DNA of 64,000 nt from Vagococcus fluvialis (lineage in GTDB: Bacteria > Bacillota > Bacilli > Lactobacillales > Vagococcaceae): contig NZ_QPJV01000008.1 of the NCBI RefSeq assembly GCF_003337315.1, positions 55,950 to 119,949 of the forward strand, written 5' to 3'. Shown in pieces: positions 9,875-19,016 of this stretch (its first letter is position 1; every line of letters starts with the position of its first letter). The notes below the pieces were generated by a model, which did no database searches, was not told the DNA's origin, and worked only from the letters and a program-made list of their open reading frames with translations. Position numbers and translations under genes: made by a program.

Positions 9875-9903
9875 TTGCAAAAGAGAAAAAAAATAGGTAT
9901 GAT
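9875..9903 (+). promoter_or_regulatory. Vegetative (sigma-A type) promoter of groESL
   Basis: TTGCAA at 9875-9880 and TATGAT at 9898-9903 separated by 17 bases. The CIRCE repeat begins 11 bases after the -10 box, as expected for HrcA control. Confidence 0.85.
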
Positions 9904-9914
9904 GATGAAGTAGG

Positions 9915-9941
9915 TTAGCACTCAATAACAAAGAGTGCTAA
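9915..9941 (+). promoter_or_regulatory. CIRCE operator (HrcA binding site)
   Basis: Perfect TTAGCACTC-N9-GAGTGCTAA, the consensus HrcA repressor site, placed between the promoter and groES. No CtsR heptad repeat was seen, so class I heat-shock control alone is predicted. Confidence 0.98.
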
Positions 9942-9979
9942 CAATTAACTTTATTCTTTATTTTATGGAGGGATATCAA

Positions 9980-10264
9980 TTGTTAAAACCATTAGGAGAT
10001 CGTGTCATTATTGAAGTTCAAGAGGAAGTAGAACAAACTGCAGGAAGCTTCTTGCTAACGTCTGCTTCAAAAGAAAAATCTCAAACAGGATCAATTATTG
10101 CTGTTGGAGAAGGTCGTTTCTTACCAAATGGAGAAAGAATTTCTCTAGAAGTTGAAGTTGGCCAAACAGTTATGTTTGAGAAGTACGCAGGACAAGAAGT
10201 TAAATACGATGGTAAAGATTACCTAATCGTGCACGAAAAAGATATTATCGCAATTGTTCAATAA
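9980..10264 (+). CDS. groES: Co-chaperonin GroES
   Basis: The 10-kDa lid of the GroEL chaperonin. I start at the TTG at 9980 because GGAGGGAT lies 8-15 bases upstream and this gives the normal 94-residue protein opening MLKPLGDRVIIEV. The Bacillus gene also starts this way. The longer frame adds 15 residues that overlap the leader. The conserved mobile-loop region (QTAGSFLLTSASKEKSQTG) and the KYAGQEVKYDGKDYLIV core are present. The first gene of the CIRCE-controlled operon, 23 bases before groEL. Confidence 0.96.
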   Translation: MLKPLGDRVIIEVQEEVEQTAGSFLLTSASKEKSQTGSIIAVGEGRFLPNGERISLEVEVGQTVMFEKYAGQEVKYDGKDYLIVHEKDIIAIVQ

Positions 10265-10275
10265 AAAATCTATGA

Positions 10276-11913
<1,638 letters not shown>

Positions 11914-11944
11914 TTTCTTTAAAAGACTTATATTGATATAAAAG

Positions 11945-11980
11945 AAACCACATGAGATTTTTGTTCTCATGTGGTTTTTT
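11945..11980. terminator. Terminator after groEL
   Basis: AAACCACATGAGA against TTCTCATGTGGTTT followed by a T run. It also lies just beyond the stop of the convergent gene at 11999 and may serve both. Confidence 0.9.
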
Positions 11981-11998
11981 GATGTAAGTCTATTTTTC

Positions 11999-12499
11999 TT
12001 ACTGTGCTCTTAATTGTTTTATCAAATATTCTACCTTCTCTAAATCCTTATGATTATTGTTATCTGCTCTATAACTATCTTTACTCGAAGCTATATAAAT
12101 TTTAAGATATGCTTCTATAGACGGCGTTAAAAATTTTGTTCCTTCTAATTTATTTACTTCTAATTCATCTAAAGAAACACCTGCAAAACTAGGTAAAGTA
12201 TCAATCACACCAAATTCCACAGAGATATTATTTTTCGAAAATTCATGTTCATGTAAATCTATTAAGTTATAATCCATCTCTTTCATTACTTGTAAGACAG
12301 TTTCCCAATCATCAATTCTTTCATCATCTGGAGCTTCCCAACCTCTTGAATCACCTGGTACATGTATATCAATATCTCTTGAATCCCAATTTTTTTGAGT
12401 AACAAATTCAAGCCCTAATGATCCCATAAGTAAAGGAGTTATTCCTTTTTGATTTAATTTCTTCGTTATTTTTAAAAATTCATTTAATTTATTATTCAT
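11999..12499 (-). CDS. Nucleotidyltransferase-fold protein, function unknown
   Basis: A 166-residue soluble protein. It begins with a helix, then MGSLGLEFVTQ and SRDIDIHVPGDS, which resemble the GS...D-x-D metal motif of the DNA polymerase beta-type nucleotidyltransferase fold (as in aminoglycoside nucleotidyltransferases and AbiEii proteins). A third acidic strand may be ISVEFGVID. No close named family is recognised. GAGGTTATTAAC precedes the ATG. It is the last gene of a three-gene unit behind a MerR regulator and a Nudix-GNAT fusion, 16 bases after the latter, so it likely shares their inducer. A drug or nucleotide substrate is only a guess. Confidence 0.55.
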   Translation of the reverse strand: MNNKLNEFLKITKKLNQKGITPLLMGSLGLEFVTQKNWDSRDIDIHVPGDSRGWEAPDDERIDDWETVLQVMKEMDYNLIDLHEHEFSKNNISVEFGVIDTLPSFAGVSLDELEVNKLEGTKFLTPSIEAYLKIYIASSKDSYRADNNNHKDLEKVEYLIKQLRAQ

Positions 12500-12515
12500 G
12501 TTAATAACCTCATTT

Positions 12516-13379
12516 TCAACCTATTTCCTTAACAAAATGAATATTACGACTGACTTCTCTAAATCCAATCTGTTGATGAAGTAAATAACTTTCTACATTC
12601 TCTAACTCGCAGTCACTAGCAAATTCCTCGCAATTTTTACTTTTAGCCCACTCTTCCCCTTTTATAACTAATGCCTTAGCAATTCCTTTTCTACGATAAG
12701 GGCACTCAACAAAAACGCCTTCTAAATAACCACAAGGACTATTTTTCACTCCCTCAACATAATCATTTCGAATTTCAAATTGTGCAAATCCCACAACTTC
12801 TTGATTATCTAGAGAAAGATAAATCATTGACTGACTGTTATTATATAACTCTTTAAATTCTGTTTCTAATTCTTCATAAGAACTATTTAAATAAACATTT
12901 TGGGCTAATTTTATTAAATCAGCTAAATGATTTAATTGGAATTCCTGAATCATATTTTCTTGTTTCTTTGCCCTTTTTCGGATTTCTTCACTTATAATTT
13001 CTTGAATAGATGGATAAGTGTAAGATTCAGGTTCTCCTTCCAAAAAGATAACCTCTTCCATTTCATGTTCTAGTTGATTTGAAAATTCTTTAATATCAGC
13101 TAAAAATACTTGCCCGTAATCCTCAATCCCCTCTTTTTCAATTCCTAAAATAAATAAGGGTTCAATCGTAAATTTTGTTGCTCCTGTTTCTTCCATTAAT
13201 TCTCTTTTAGCGCATTCTTCAATGGTTTCGTTATTCTCTCTATGACCACCAGGGATTTCATAAGTCTTTCTATCTTTATGCCTAACATATACATTTTTAT
13301 TTTGATATGTTGAAACAATCATCCCAATAATTATGTCCTCATCTTCAATCTCACCTATCTCATAAATCGTCATTTTCAT
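12516..13379 (-). CDS. Nudix hydrolase fused to GNAT (AAC(6')-like) acetyltransferase
   Basis: A two-domain 287-residue protein. Residues 1-140 form a Nudix hydrolase with a full box at 45-67 (GHRENNE...RELMEETGA, matching Gx5Ex7REUxEExGU). Residues 145-287 form a GNAT acetyltransferase with the acetyl-CoA loop YRRKGIAKAL near 223 and a tail, FASDCELENVESYLLHQQIGF, that resembles aminoglycoside 6'-N-acetyltransferases. The upstream MerR stop codon directly abuts this ATG, so the two are translationally coupled; the GAGAGGAAG ribosome site lies inside the MerR gene. An alternative ATG lies two codons in. Substrates are not known; housecleaning of a modified nucleotide plus acetylation of an amine compound is inference. 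Confidence 0.8.
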   Translation of the reverse strand: MKMTIYEIGEIEDEDIIIGMIVSTYQNKNVYVRHKDRKTYEIPGGHRENNETIEECAKRELMEETGATKFTIEPLFILGIEKEGIEDYGQVFLADIKEFSNQLEHEMEEVIFLEGEPESYTYPSIQEIISEEIRKRAKKQENMIQEFQLNHLADLIKLAQNVYLNSSYEELETEFKELYNNSQSMIYLSLDNQEVVGFAQFEIRNDYVEGVKNSPCGYLEGVFVECPYRRKGIAKALVIKGEEWAKSKNCEEFASDCELENVESYLLHQQIGFREVSRNIHFVKEIG

Positions 13380-13748
13380 CTAGTTAGCTTCCTCTCTATA
13401 AAGTAGCTCTTTCAACTGTTTATTCACTTGTTTAAGCGCTATCTTTTCTTGATTTAATCTTTCAATCTCAGATTCAACTCTAATTAACTCAGTATCAATC
13501 AAATCAACATTAGCTTCCCATTGTTTCCTTGTCCCACAATGTTCTTTATTTTCTTTAATTAGTTTTATCACTTTAATCGATAATCCCATATCTCTTAATT
13601 GTCTGATATTTTTAAAATCACATTCCTCTAATTCTGTAAAACAATATTTTTTATTAACCTTTTCAGGAGATAATAATTTTTCATCTATGTAATATCTAAC
13701 TGTTTCTTTTGTAGTATCTTGCTCAGTAACAAATTGTCCCATATCCAT
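13380..13748 (-). CDS. MerR family transcriptional regulator
   Basis: A 122-residue regulator with an N-terminal MerR winged helix (TTKETVRYYIDEKLLSPEKVNKKYCF) and a C-terminal coiled coil (residues 80-118). The effector-binding end is short, with one cysteine in KEHCGTRKQW, so this is not a classic metal sensor with paired cysteines. It is first in a tight minus-strand unit with the Nudix-GNAT fusion and the nucleotidyltransferase-like gene. An imperfect palindrome lies 25-40 bases upstream of its start and may be its operator. Confidence 0.88.
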   Translation of the reverse strand: MDMGQFVTEQDTTKETVRYYIDEKLLSPEKVNKKYCFTELEECDFKNIRQLRDMGLSIKVIKLIKENKEHCGTRKQWEANVDLIDTELIRVESEIERLNQEKIALKQVNKQLKELLYREEAN

Positions 13749-13772
13749 ATATTATTCTCCTATCTACTTGCC

Positions 13773-13788
13773 GTGTGGTATACAACAC
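13773..13788. promoter_or_regulatory. Candidate MerR operator (imperfect palindrome)
   Basis: GTGTGGTA/TACAACAC, symmetrical in 14 of 16 bases, in the 82-base divergent gap between the merR-type gene and the small membrane protein gene. MerR proteins usually bind such dyads between -35 and -10; that role is inferred. Confidence 0.4.
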
Positions 13789-13830
13789 ATGATTTAATAC
13801 TAGTATACCAAAGAAGGAGTGATTTATTTT

Positions 13831-14127
13831 ATGAAAATTCTACTATTCATTTTGTCTATAACTTACGCACTACTCATGTTTGCTGCTGCTATCAAATTAA
13901 TTTCGGTTCATCAACACCCTCTAGTTTTCTCCTGTAATATAATCGGTTGCCTGACTTTATTATTTTATGTATTTGATTATCATCTTTTGTACATCGGCAT
14001 CTTACTTCTTTTTATTTCAGCACTTTTAAACGGTTATTATATTTTAAACAGCATTACCATTTCTCATGTTATGATTCGATTAATATTTTCCATCTTCATG
14101 ATTTACCTAAATAATGTCATTCATTAA
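13831..14127 (+). CDS. Small membrane protein, unknown
   Basis: A 98-residue, highly hydrophobic protein with about four predicted membrane helices (residues 2-24, 30-50, 52-73 and 78-97). No family is recognised. The start at 13831 is preceded by AAGGAGTG at about 10 bases; a GTG at 13819 would overlap that site. It is divergent from the MerR unit and could be co-regulated through the palindrome in the shared gap, though it may be independent. Confidence 0.55.
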   Translation: MKILLFILSITYALLMFAAAIKLISVHQHPLVFSCNIIGCLTLLFYVFDYHLLYIGILLLFISALLNGYYILNSITISHVMIRLIFSIFMIYLNNVIH

Positions 14128-14238
14128 ACTAAGGTCTAATTTAATATCTATTAATTAGTAACTTATTCCAGTTATCATTAGTTTTTTCAAAATATGAGTG
14201 TTAAAATTAAGATAAGGAATAAGAAAGGAATGAAAGAT

Positions 14239-14763
14239 ATGTCAGCTTATCACGAAAAGAAGTTTGATTGGAGTTCATTTATCATCGGTATTTTAATGAC
14301 TGGGGTCGCCCTTTTCTCTTTCAGAACGCCAATTACAAATTTAGCAGCAATTGTAATAGTTTTTGCATTTTCGGCTATTGTTAAAGGTATCATACAACTA
14401 ATTGGTCACAGTCAATTAAAACACTTTACTTATTATCAGTCTAAACGCTTAGTTTTTCTTGGTGTCATTAACATTATCATCGGTATTTTCTTATTATTTA
14501 ATATGACTAGCAGCATTGTTGCCTTACCCTTTGTTTTTTCTATTTGGTTTATTATTGAATCTGTTGGTGAGTTGCTACTTGCTAGTATCTACCGAGATAT
14601 TTCAAAAAGTTATTTCTGGTTAATGATTATTTCTAGTGCACTTAGTATTATTCTTGGCTTTATTTTATTATCTGAGCCACTTATTGCTGCCTTAAGTATT
14701 TCTTGGCTAGTAGGAACTTACTTTTTAATTGCCGGAATTCTTTATATTGTGAGATCTTTTTAA
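14239..14763 (+). CDS. HdeD/DUF308 family membrane protein
   Basis: A 174-residue polytopic protein with six predicted helices in paired repeats, typical of the HdeD (DUF308) family. These are linked to acid resistance in enterobacteria but have no defined role in Firmicutes. Visible features are the FSAIVKGIIQLIG and WFIIESVGELLLASIYRD repeats and the final GTYFLIAGILYIVRSF helix. I start at 14239 because AAAGGA is 9 bases upstream; the frame extends 15 codons further. It is followed 60 bases later by dps behind its own TATACT-type promoter. A stress role is inferred from family and neighbour. Confidence 0.75.
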   Translation: MSAYHEKKFDWSSFIIGILMTGVALFSFRTPITNLAAIVIVFAFSAIVKGIIQLIGHSQLKHFTYYQSKRLVFLGVINIIIGIFLLFNMTSSIVALPFVFSIWFIIESVGELLLASIYRDISKSYFWLMIISSALSIILGFILLSEPLIAALSISWLVGTYFLIAGILYIVRSF

Positions 14764-14822
14764 AATTTTTTCAAATGTGTTATACTAAAATAAGAACAAC
14801 ATTCAATAAAGGAGAGGATACA

Positions 14823-15284
14823 ATGAATCAAGAGCAAACAAAAGCAGTATTGAATCAATTAGTGGCAGATTTAGTCCAATTTTCAACAGTTATTCATCAA
14901 ACACATTGGTACATGCGTGGGCCAGGATTTTTAACCTTACATCCTAGAATGGACGAGTATATGGAAGAAATAGATGGCCAACTTGATGAGGTTGCTGAGC
15001 GCTTAATTACAATCGGTGGTGCGCCTTTTTCAACCTTAAAAGAGTTTAGTGAAAACACAAAAATTCCAGATACAACGGGAACTTTTGACAAAACTATGGC
15101 AGAACATCTTGAAAATTTAGTAACAGGTTTCCGTTATCTACGAGATCTTTATTCAACTGGTATTAAAACTGCTGGTAGTGAAGATGACCAAGTAACTGAA
15201 GATATGCTTATTGAATTTAAAGGTGCTGTTGAGAAAAACATTTGGATGCTTCAAGCAGAGCTAAACAAAGCTCCTAACCTTTGA
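14823..15284 (+). CDS. dps: Dps family DNA-protection / ferritin-like protein
   Basis: A 153-residue ferritin-like protein that oxidises and stores iron in a dodecamer and protects DNA from peroxide. Ferroxidase ligands are visible in HQTHWYMRG (near residue 24-28) and in MDEYMEEIDGQLDEVAERL (residues 38-56), the standard inter-subunit site. The start ATG at 14823 is preceded by AAAGGAGAGG; the longer frame overlaps the previous gene and has no site. A TATACT -10 with TG extension lies at 14781. It ends at a hairpin. No clear PerR box was found. Confidence 0.93.
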   Translation: MNQEQTKAVLNQLVADLVQFSTVIHQTHWYMRGPGFLTLHPRMDEYMEEIDGQLDEVAERLITIGGAPFSTLKEFSENTKIPDTTGTFDKTMAEHLENLVTGFRYLRDLYSTGIKTAGSEDDQVTEDMLIEFKGAVEKNIWMLQAELNKAPNL

Positions 15285-15290
15285 TTTATT

Positions 15291-15322
15291 AACCTGACTA
15301 ATTAAATTTAGTCAGGTTTTAT
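15291..15322 (+). terminator. Terminator after dps
   Basis: AACCTGACTA / TAGTCAGGTT stem with an 8-base loop, then T-rich sequence. Confidence 0.8.
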
Positions 15323-15335
15323 TATTTCTTATCTA

Positions 15336-15347
15336 GAACATACGTTC
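15336..15347. promoter_or_regulatory. Candidate LexA (SOS) box before the DJ-1/PfpI gene
   Basis: GAACATACGTTC fits the Gram-positive LexA core GAAC-N4-GTTC. It overlaps the expected -35 region of a promoter whose TATAAT box lies at 15358-15363, 27 bases before the gene. Only sequence similarity supports this. Confidence 0.4.
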
Positions 15348-15389
15348 TTTTTTGTGATATAATTAAGTACAATAGAAGGAGTGTACGAG

Positions 15390-15980
15390 ATGAAAACAGC
15401 AATTTTATTTTTAGTAAATGAGTATGCAGATTGGGAAGGAGCTTACCTTTCAAGTATTTTAAACACGAGCAAAGAATGGGAAGTTAAGACAGCATCTATT
15501 GAAAAACAAGTAACTTCAATTGGAGGGTTCAAGACGACTGTAGATTATTTAATTGATGAATTATCAGAAAAAATAGATACTTTCATTTTAATTGGTGGCA
15601 ATAATTGGCAAATTTCTAATGATACCTTATTAGAAAAAGTAACAACCTTTTTAAATAGCAATTTGATCGTTGGTGCTATTTGTGGAGCTGTGGATTATCT
15701 AGCTAAAAATGGTTTGTTAACACCTTACAAACATACTGGAAATGCTCTGTTTTTCTGGCAAGAATATGAAAAATATACAACTCTTGAAAACTTTTTAGAA
15801 GTTCAATGTGTTAGTGATAAAAACTTAGTTACAGCTAACGGGACAGCGGCTATTGATTTCACAGAAGCTTTACTTGAAAAATTAAACTTCGAAACAGAAA
15901 AAGTTCGTCACAGAGAAATCGGATTACAACGTCTTGGTTACTATGATTACGTAGAAAAATTTGGAAATCCGTTTCATTAA
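15390..15980 (+). CDS. DJ-1/PfpI family protein (glutamine-amidotransferase-like)
   Basis: A 196-residue protein of the DJ-1/ThiJ/PfpI superfamily. The nucleophile elbow is GAICGAVDYL (Cys near residue 98), and the N-terminal strand ends in NEYADWEGAYL, carrying the usual acidic residue. Members include glyoxalase-like enzymes, deglycase candidates and stress chaperones; the reaction cannot be told here. The start at 15390 is set by GAAGGAG about eight bases upstream; a GTG three codons earlier is too close. It has its own TATAAT promoter overlapped by a LexA-like dyad. Convergent with the DUF368 gene, sharing a terminator. Confidence 0.85.
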   Translation: MKTAILFLVNEYADWEGAYLSSILNTSKEWEVKTASIEKQVTSIGGFKTTVDYLIDELSEKIDTFILIGGNNWQISNDTLLEKVTTFLNSNLIVGAICGAVDYLAKNGLLTPYKHTGNALFFWQEYEKYTTLENFLEVQCVSDKNLVTANGTAAIDFTEALLEKLNFETEKVRHREIGLQRLGYYDYVEKFGNPFH

Positions 15981-15983
15981 TAA

Positions 15984-16026
15984 AAAATCTCTATTTTAGT
16001 TTTTAAGCTAAAATAGAGATTTTTTT
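15984..16026. terminator. Bidirectional terminator between the DJ-1 and DUF368 genes
   Basis: A 16-bp stem, AAAATCTCTATTTTAG against CTAAAATAGAGATTTT, with an 8-base loop and T tracts in both directions. Confidence 0.9.
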
Positions 16027-16855
16027 ATTTATATTTTTCTTCCAACTGACTCATCCATGAACCTAAAAGTGCTCCTAAAACGAGCATAACAAAACACATA
16101 CCATATTGAAGGATTCCAAAATCAGTATAATCTTTTGGAATAATCATAAGCGTTGAAGAAAAAACAACACCTAATATAAAATGAAATAATTTTGAATAGG
16201 CAATGCCAAAAATATAATCCATGACTTTTGATAGTCCTAAAACAATAATAATCGCACCCACACTAAGTGGTAAAATAACGCTGAAATCAATCGTTTTAAT
16301 ACCATCAGACATGGCTTTATACATGCCCATATAAACTAAAAAATTTGATGGACTTAATCCTGGTACAATAAGTCCTAAACCAATTAATCCACCAGCAATC
16401 ATCCAAGTCCAAGTATTTTGAACAACTTGACCATTAAATAAAGATTCTCCATAAACTAAAAAAATAAAAGATAAAATAAAGGTTACTCCCATAATCACCT
16501 TGTCTACATCGTTCCGACCCTTTTTCCCTGCTTCTTTCCATAAAGAAGGCAGTGTACCAACAATACAACCAACAAAAAACCACAAAATAATCGTTTCATA
16601 TTTTCCAAGTAAAAAACTAACTCCAAAAGAAAGTAAAAAGACTCCTGTCACACCACCTAAACCAATAGGTAAAAAATAAAGCACATTCTCTTTAAAGTTT
16701 TTTGTAATATGAGCTAAAAAGGAAATAATTCGTTCATAAATCCCAAAAATCGCTGCTAGCACTCCACCACTAACTCCTGGTAAGATAAATCCTGAACCAA
16801 TAAACATTCCCTTAATAAATCGTAATAACCAATCTTTGTTGTTTGTTTTGTTCAT
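16025..16855 (-). CDS. popT: DUF368 family polyprenyl-phosphate transporter (PopT-like)
   Basis: A membrane protein of about 276 residues and eight or so helices, in the DUF368 family. Members were shown to recycle undecaprenyl phosphate across the membrane for cell-wall synthesis (named PopT), alongside the DedA family. The family signature is the pair of re-entrant motifs SGFILPGVSGGVLA near residue 25 and GLIVPGLSPSNFL near 180, both present. Start 16855 follows AAGGAGACG at 4 bases; a start seven codons upstream would place that ribosome site within the gene. Single-gene unit. Confidence 0.85.
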   Translation of the reverse strand: MNKTNNKDWLLRFIKGMFIGSGFILPGVSGGVLAAIFGIYERIISFLAHITKNFKENVLYFLPIGLGGVTGVFLLSFGVSFLLGKYETIILWFFVGCIVGTLPSLWKEAGKKGRNDVDKVIMGVTFILSFIFLVYGESLFNGQVVQNTWTWMIAGGLIGLGLIVPGLSPSNFLVYMGMYKAMSDGIKTIDFSVILPLSVGAIIIVLGLSKVMDYIFGIAYSKLFHFILGVVFSSTLMIIPKDYTDFGILQYGMCFVMLVLGALLGSWMSQLEEKYK

Positions 16856-16941
16856 AATCGTCTCCTTAAAATTCATTCAAACTTTATAATAACTGATATT
16901 ATTTTAAAAACGCAAAAAATATACTCAGTTTAATCAATTAT

Positions 16942-18222
16942 TTATGACAGAGCAAAATTCAACACTGAATCAACATTATTTATTTTATCTTCCAATTTTT
17001 CTTGTATAAATACATCTGGCTTTATACCAATATTATGATGTATCTTCCCATTCGGGTACTCCACCCTTTTAGCCGTTATCATAAACATACCACCAGTTTT
17101 AAGCTTAATCCAAGCAGGTTGTCCTGTTGAGCCTGCTGTGTTTTCTCCAATCAAAAGTGCTCTTTTATTACTATCAAAATTAATAATGAAATTTTCTGCT
17201 GAGGAATATGTCATTCGATTTTGTAATATTTTAACTTTCACTAGTTTTAAAAGTCCTTGATACTGTTTAAAGTTGCTTTTTTCAATAGTTACTTCTAAGT
17301 ATTGATGTTTTAAAACTTCATAGAATTCTTTATATTCTTTTTTAGCTGTGTCATCCTTTATGTTATATAAATTCATTGTAGCAGAAGCCACTCTTTCACT
17401 ATTTATTACTTGGTGATACGCTTTTTCCATTTCGATAGCTTCATCAATAAATCCTTGATAAATCGCATCTGCAAAACCAGAATTACCACCTAGATTATTT
17501 CTAAGATCAAATATAATTTCTTCTGCTTTTAAATAGTCTTTTGCATATTTATAAAAATTAGTTACTACTTCTTCTGTCATAAAATGATTAATTTTGACAA
17601 GTATTTTTTTATTTATTTTAGCTATTAATATTTCCTCAGAGTCATGTAATATTTTAGCTTCTTTAGGTAATTGCTTAATATAAGTTGACTTTCCCTCATA
17701 CTTTTTATCTATTAATTTGAATTCATTTTTTGAATTATCAATAAACTCAAGATCTAATATGTCCTCCTCGATTAAAAAAGAAGTTTCACTTTGTAGTAAA
17801 TTAATAGAGAACTCTCTATTAGATCTCCAGCCATATGTTATACAAAGGTCCCTGAACTCTGTATCACTAAAATTATTCAACTTCTTAATTGGCTTAAATA
17901 AATACTCTTGATACTTATCCTCACATTCAACAATAACTAAGTTATCTTCAATAATAGCCAATTTAAAAGGAAAATAGGTGAATGTTTCTTTTATTTTCTC
18001 TGGCAGATAAACTAATGTATGTCCGTCATTTAATAAGCTGCTCAACTTCATTAATTTCTTGTAAAAATTATTTAAATCTATGTTTCCACTCACTTTTAAG
18101 ACTAAATTAGTTATTTCCTTATCCCATTCTTTTAGTAACTCATCTTCCCAATAAGGAAATAAATTTAATACATAATGATTGATTTTTAAAATATCTGAAA
18201 TTTGATTTTCTACCTCTTTCAT
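16942..18222 (-). CDS. S41 family peptidase (C-terminal-processing-like), no signal peptide
   Basis: A 426-residue protein with the S41 (tail-specific protease) core in its C-terminal half: EIIFDLRNNLGGNSGFA, then the nucleophile in MTYSSAENFI near residue 340, and GENTAGSTGQPAW. No signal peptide, membrane anchor or PDZ motif is visible, unlike CtpA/CtpB, so it is predicted to be cytoplasmic. The N-terminal 190 residues match nothing I recognise. The ATG at 18222 sits seven bases after GAGGT; an ATG two codons upstream overlaps that site. It is the third gene of a tight unit with a Nudix hydrolase and a small membrane protein. Confidence 0.8.
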   Translation of the reverse strand: MKEVENQISDILKINHYVLNLFPYWEDELLKEWDKEITNLVLKVSGNIDLNNFYKKLMKLSSLLNDGHTLVYLPEKIKETFTYFPFKLAIIEDNLVIVECEDKYQEYLFKPIKKLNNFSDTEFRDLCITYGWRSNREFSINLLQSETSFLIEEDILDLEFIDNSKNEFKLIDKKYEGKSTYIKQLPKEAKILHDSEEILIAKINKKILVKINHFMTEEVVTNFYKYAKDYLKAEEIIFDLRNNLGGNSGFADAIYQGFIDEAIEMEKAYHQVINSERVASATMNLYNIKDDTAKKEYKEFYEVLKHQYLEVTIEKSNFKQYQGLLKLVKVKILQNRMTYSSAENFIINFDSNKRALLIGENTAGSTGQPAWIKLKTGGMFMITAKRVEYPNGKIHHNIGIKPDVFIQEKLEDKINNVDSVLNFALS

Positions 18223-18232
18223 CAGCATTACC

Positions 18233-18673
18233 TCAATCCTTATTCACAAAATGTTTTAACTGATTATCTTTTAACTGAACTATTTCATTTAAAACAACTG
18301 GTTTTAAGTTATTTACCTCATTTTCTTTTTCCCAATGAACGTTTACTTTTTCCAAGCATTTTATTTTCTGACTAGGCTCTTTTAAAGTCAATTCATAGAC
18401 AAAAATAATCTGCTGATAAGGTTTATTTTCATACGTAAAAAAATTCTCAACTATAGCCACTAAACGATTAACTTCAACATCTAAATTCGTTTCTTCTTTA
18501 AATTCTCTAATCACTGCTTCTTCAGATGTTTCACCAATTTTAATAGCTCCACCACTTAATGTTTGAGTGCCATCTACTTCTGTTGAAACAAGTAAATCAC
18601 CTTGATGTCTTAATAAACCACAGGCTCTCACATCAAACTTCGACAAGCCTAATTCAACTCTTATATCTGTCAT
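18233..18673 (-). CDS. Nudix hydrolase
   Basis: A 146-residue Nudix protein with the box GAIKIGETSEEAVIREFKEETNL; all acidic metal ligands and the REF/EE residues are kept, but the usual Gly after EET is Asn. The DIRVELGLSKFDVRACGLL start is typical of MutT-like proteins that remove unwanted nucleotides or nucleotide sugars; the substrate is unknown. AGGAGGT lies seven bases before the ATG and inside the upstream gene, with which it overlaps by 20 bases. It lies 10 bases before the S41 peptidase gene, so the three are probably co-translated. Confidence 0.85.
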   Translation of the reverse strand: MTDIRVELGLSKFDVRACGLLRHQGDLLVSTEVDGTQTLSGGAIKIGETSEEAVIREFKEETNLDVEVNRLVAIVENFFTYENKPYQQIIFVYELTLKEPSQKIKCLEKVNVHWEKENEVNNLKPVVLNEIVQLKDNQLKHFVNKD

Positions 18674-18923
18674 GTCTATACCTCCTTAAGGACAATAATA
18701 TTTTTTTACCGATATGAAATGAGAGAATTAGTAAGCTTAAAAGAAGTGCTCCTTTAAAAAAGTTTACCCAAAAAACTAAATAAGGAGCAGCTATTAGCCA
18801 AACAACTAATAATAATAATATAACCACACATTGATGGCGAAATTTCATTTTACGGATTAAAATCCATGTCATAAACCCTTCTCTAAGCTGTCTTGTAGCT
18901 AAATATTCTTTATATAGTCTCAT
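18654..18923 (-). CDS. Small basic membrane protein, unknown
   Basis: An 89-residue protein with a basic N-terminus (about 30 residues), two predicted membrane helices (residues 32-50 and 54-76) and a basic tail LRRYRHDRYKS. No family is recognised. AAAGGAGAG precedes the start. The gene overlaps the Nudix gene downstream, so both are likely translated together. It leads the three-gene unit ending with the S41 peptidase. Role unknown. Confidence 0.6.
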   Translation of the reverse strand: MRLYKEYLATRQLREGFMTWILIRKMKFRHQCVVILLLLVVWLIAAPYLVFWVNFFKGALLLSLLILSFHIGKKILLSLRRYRHDRYKS

Positions 18924-18976
18924 ATTAAAAACTTCTCTCCTTTCAATCTAATATCCCTTAAGTTTATCATATAACT

Positions 18977-19010
18977 AAAAAAGAGATAAATTGATTTAAC
19001 AATTCATCTC
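18977..19010 (-). terminator. Terminator after the AraC-type response regulator
   Basis: Stem GAGATAAATTG / CAATTCATCTC (one mismatch) with a T6 run on the minus strand. Confidence 0.75.
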
Positions 19011-19016
19011 AATAAA

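Noticed and set aside
11999..12499. AbiEii-type toxin of a toxin-antitoxin pair
   Set aside because: The usual upstream AbiEi antitoxin is absent and the neighbours are enzymes under a MerR regulator.
14770..14800. PerR/Fur-like box in front of dps (TTATACTAAAATAAG)
   Set aside because: Too many mismatches to the TTATAATNATTATAA consensus, and the match is mostly the -10 box.
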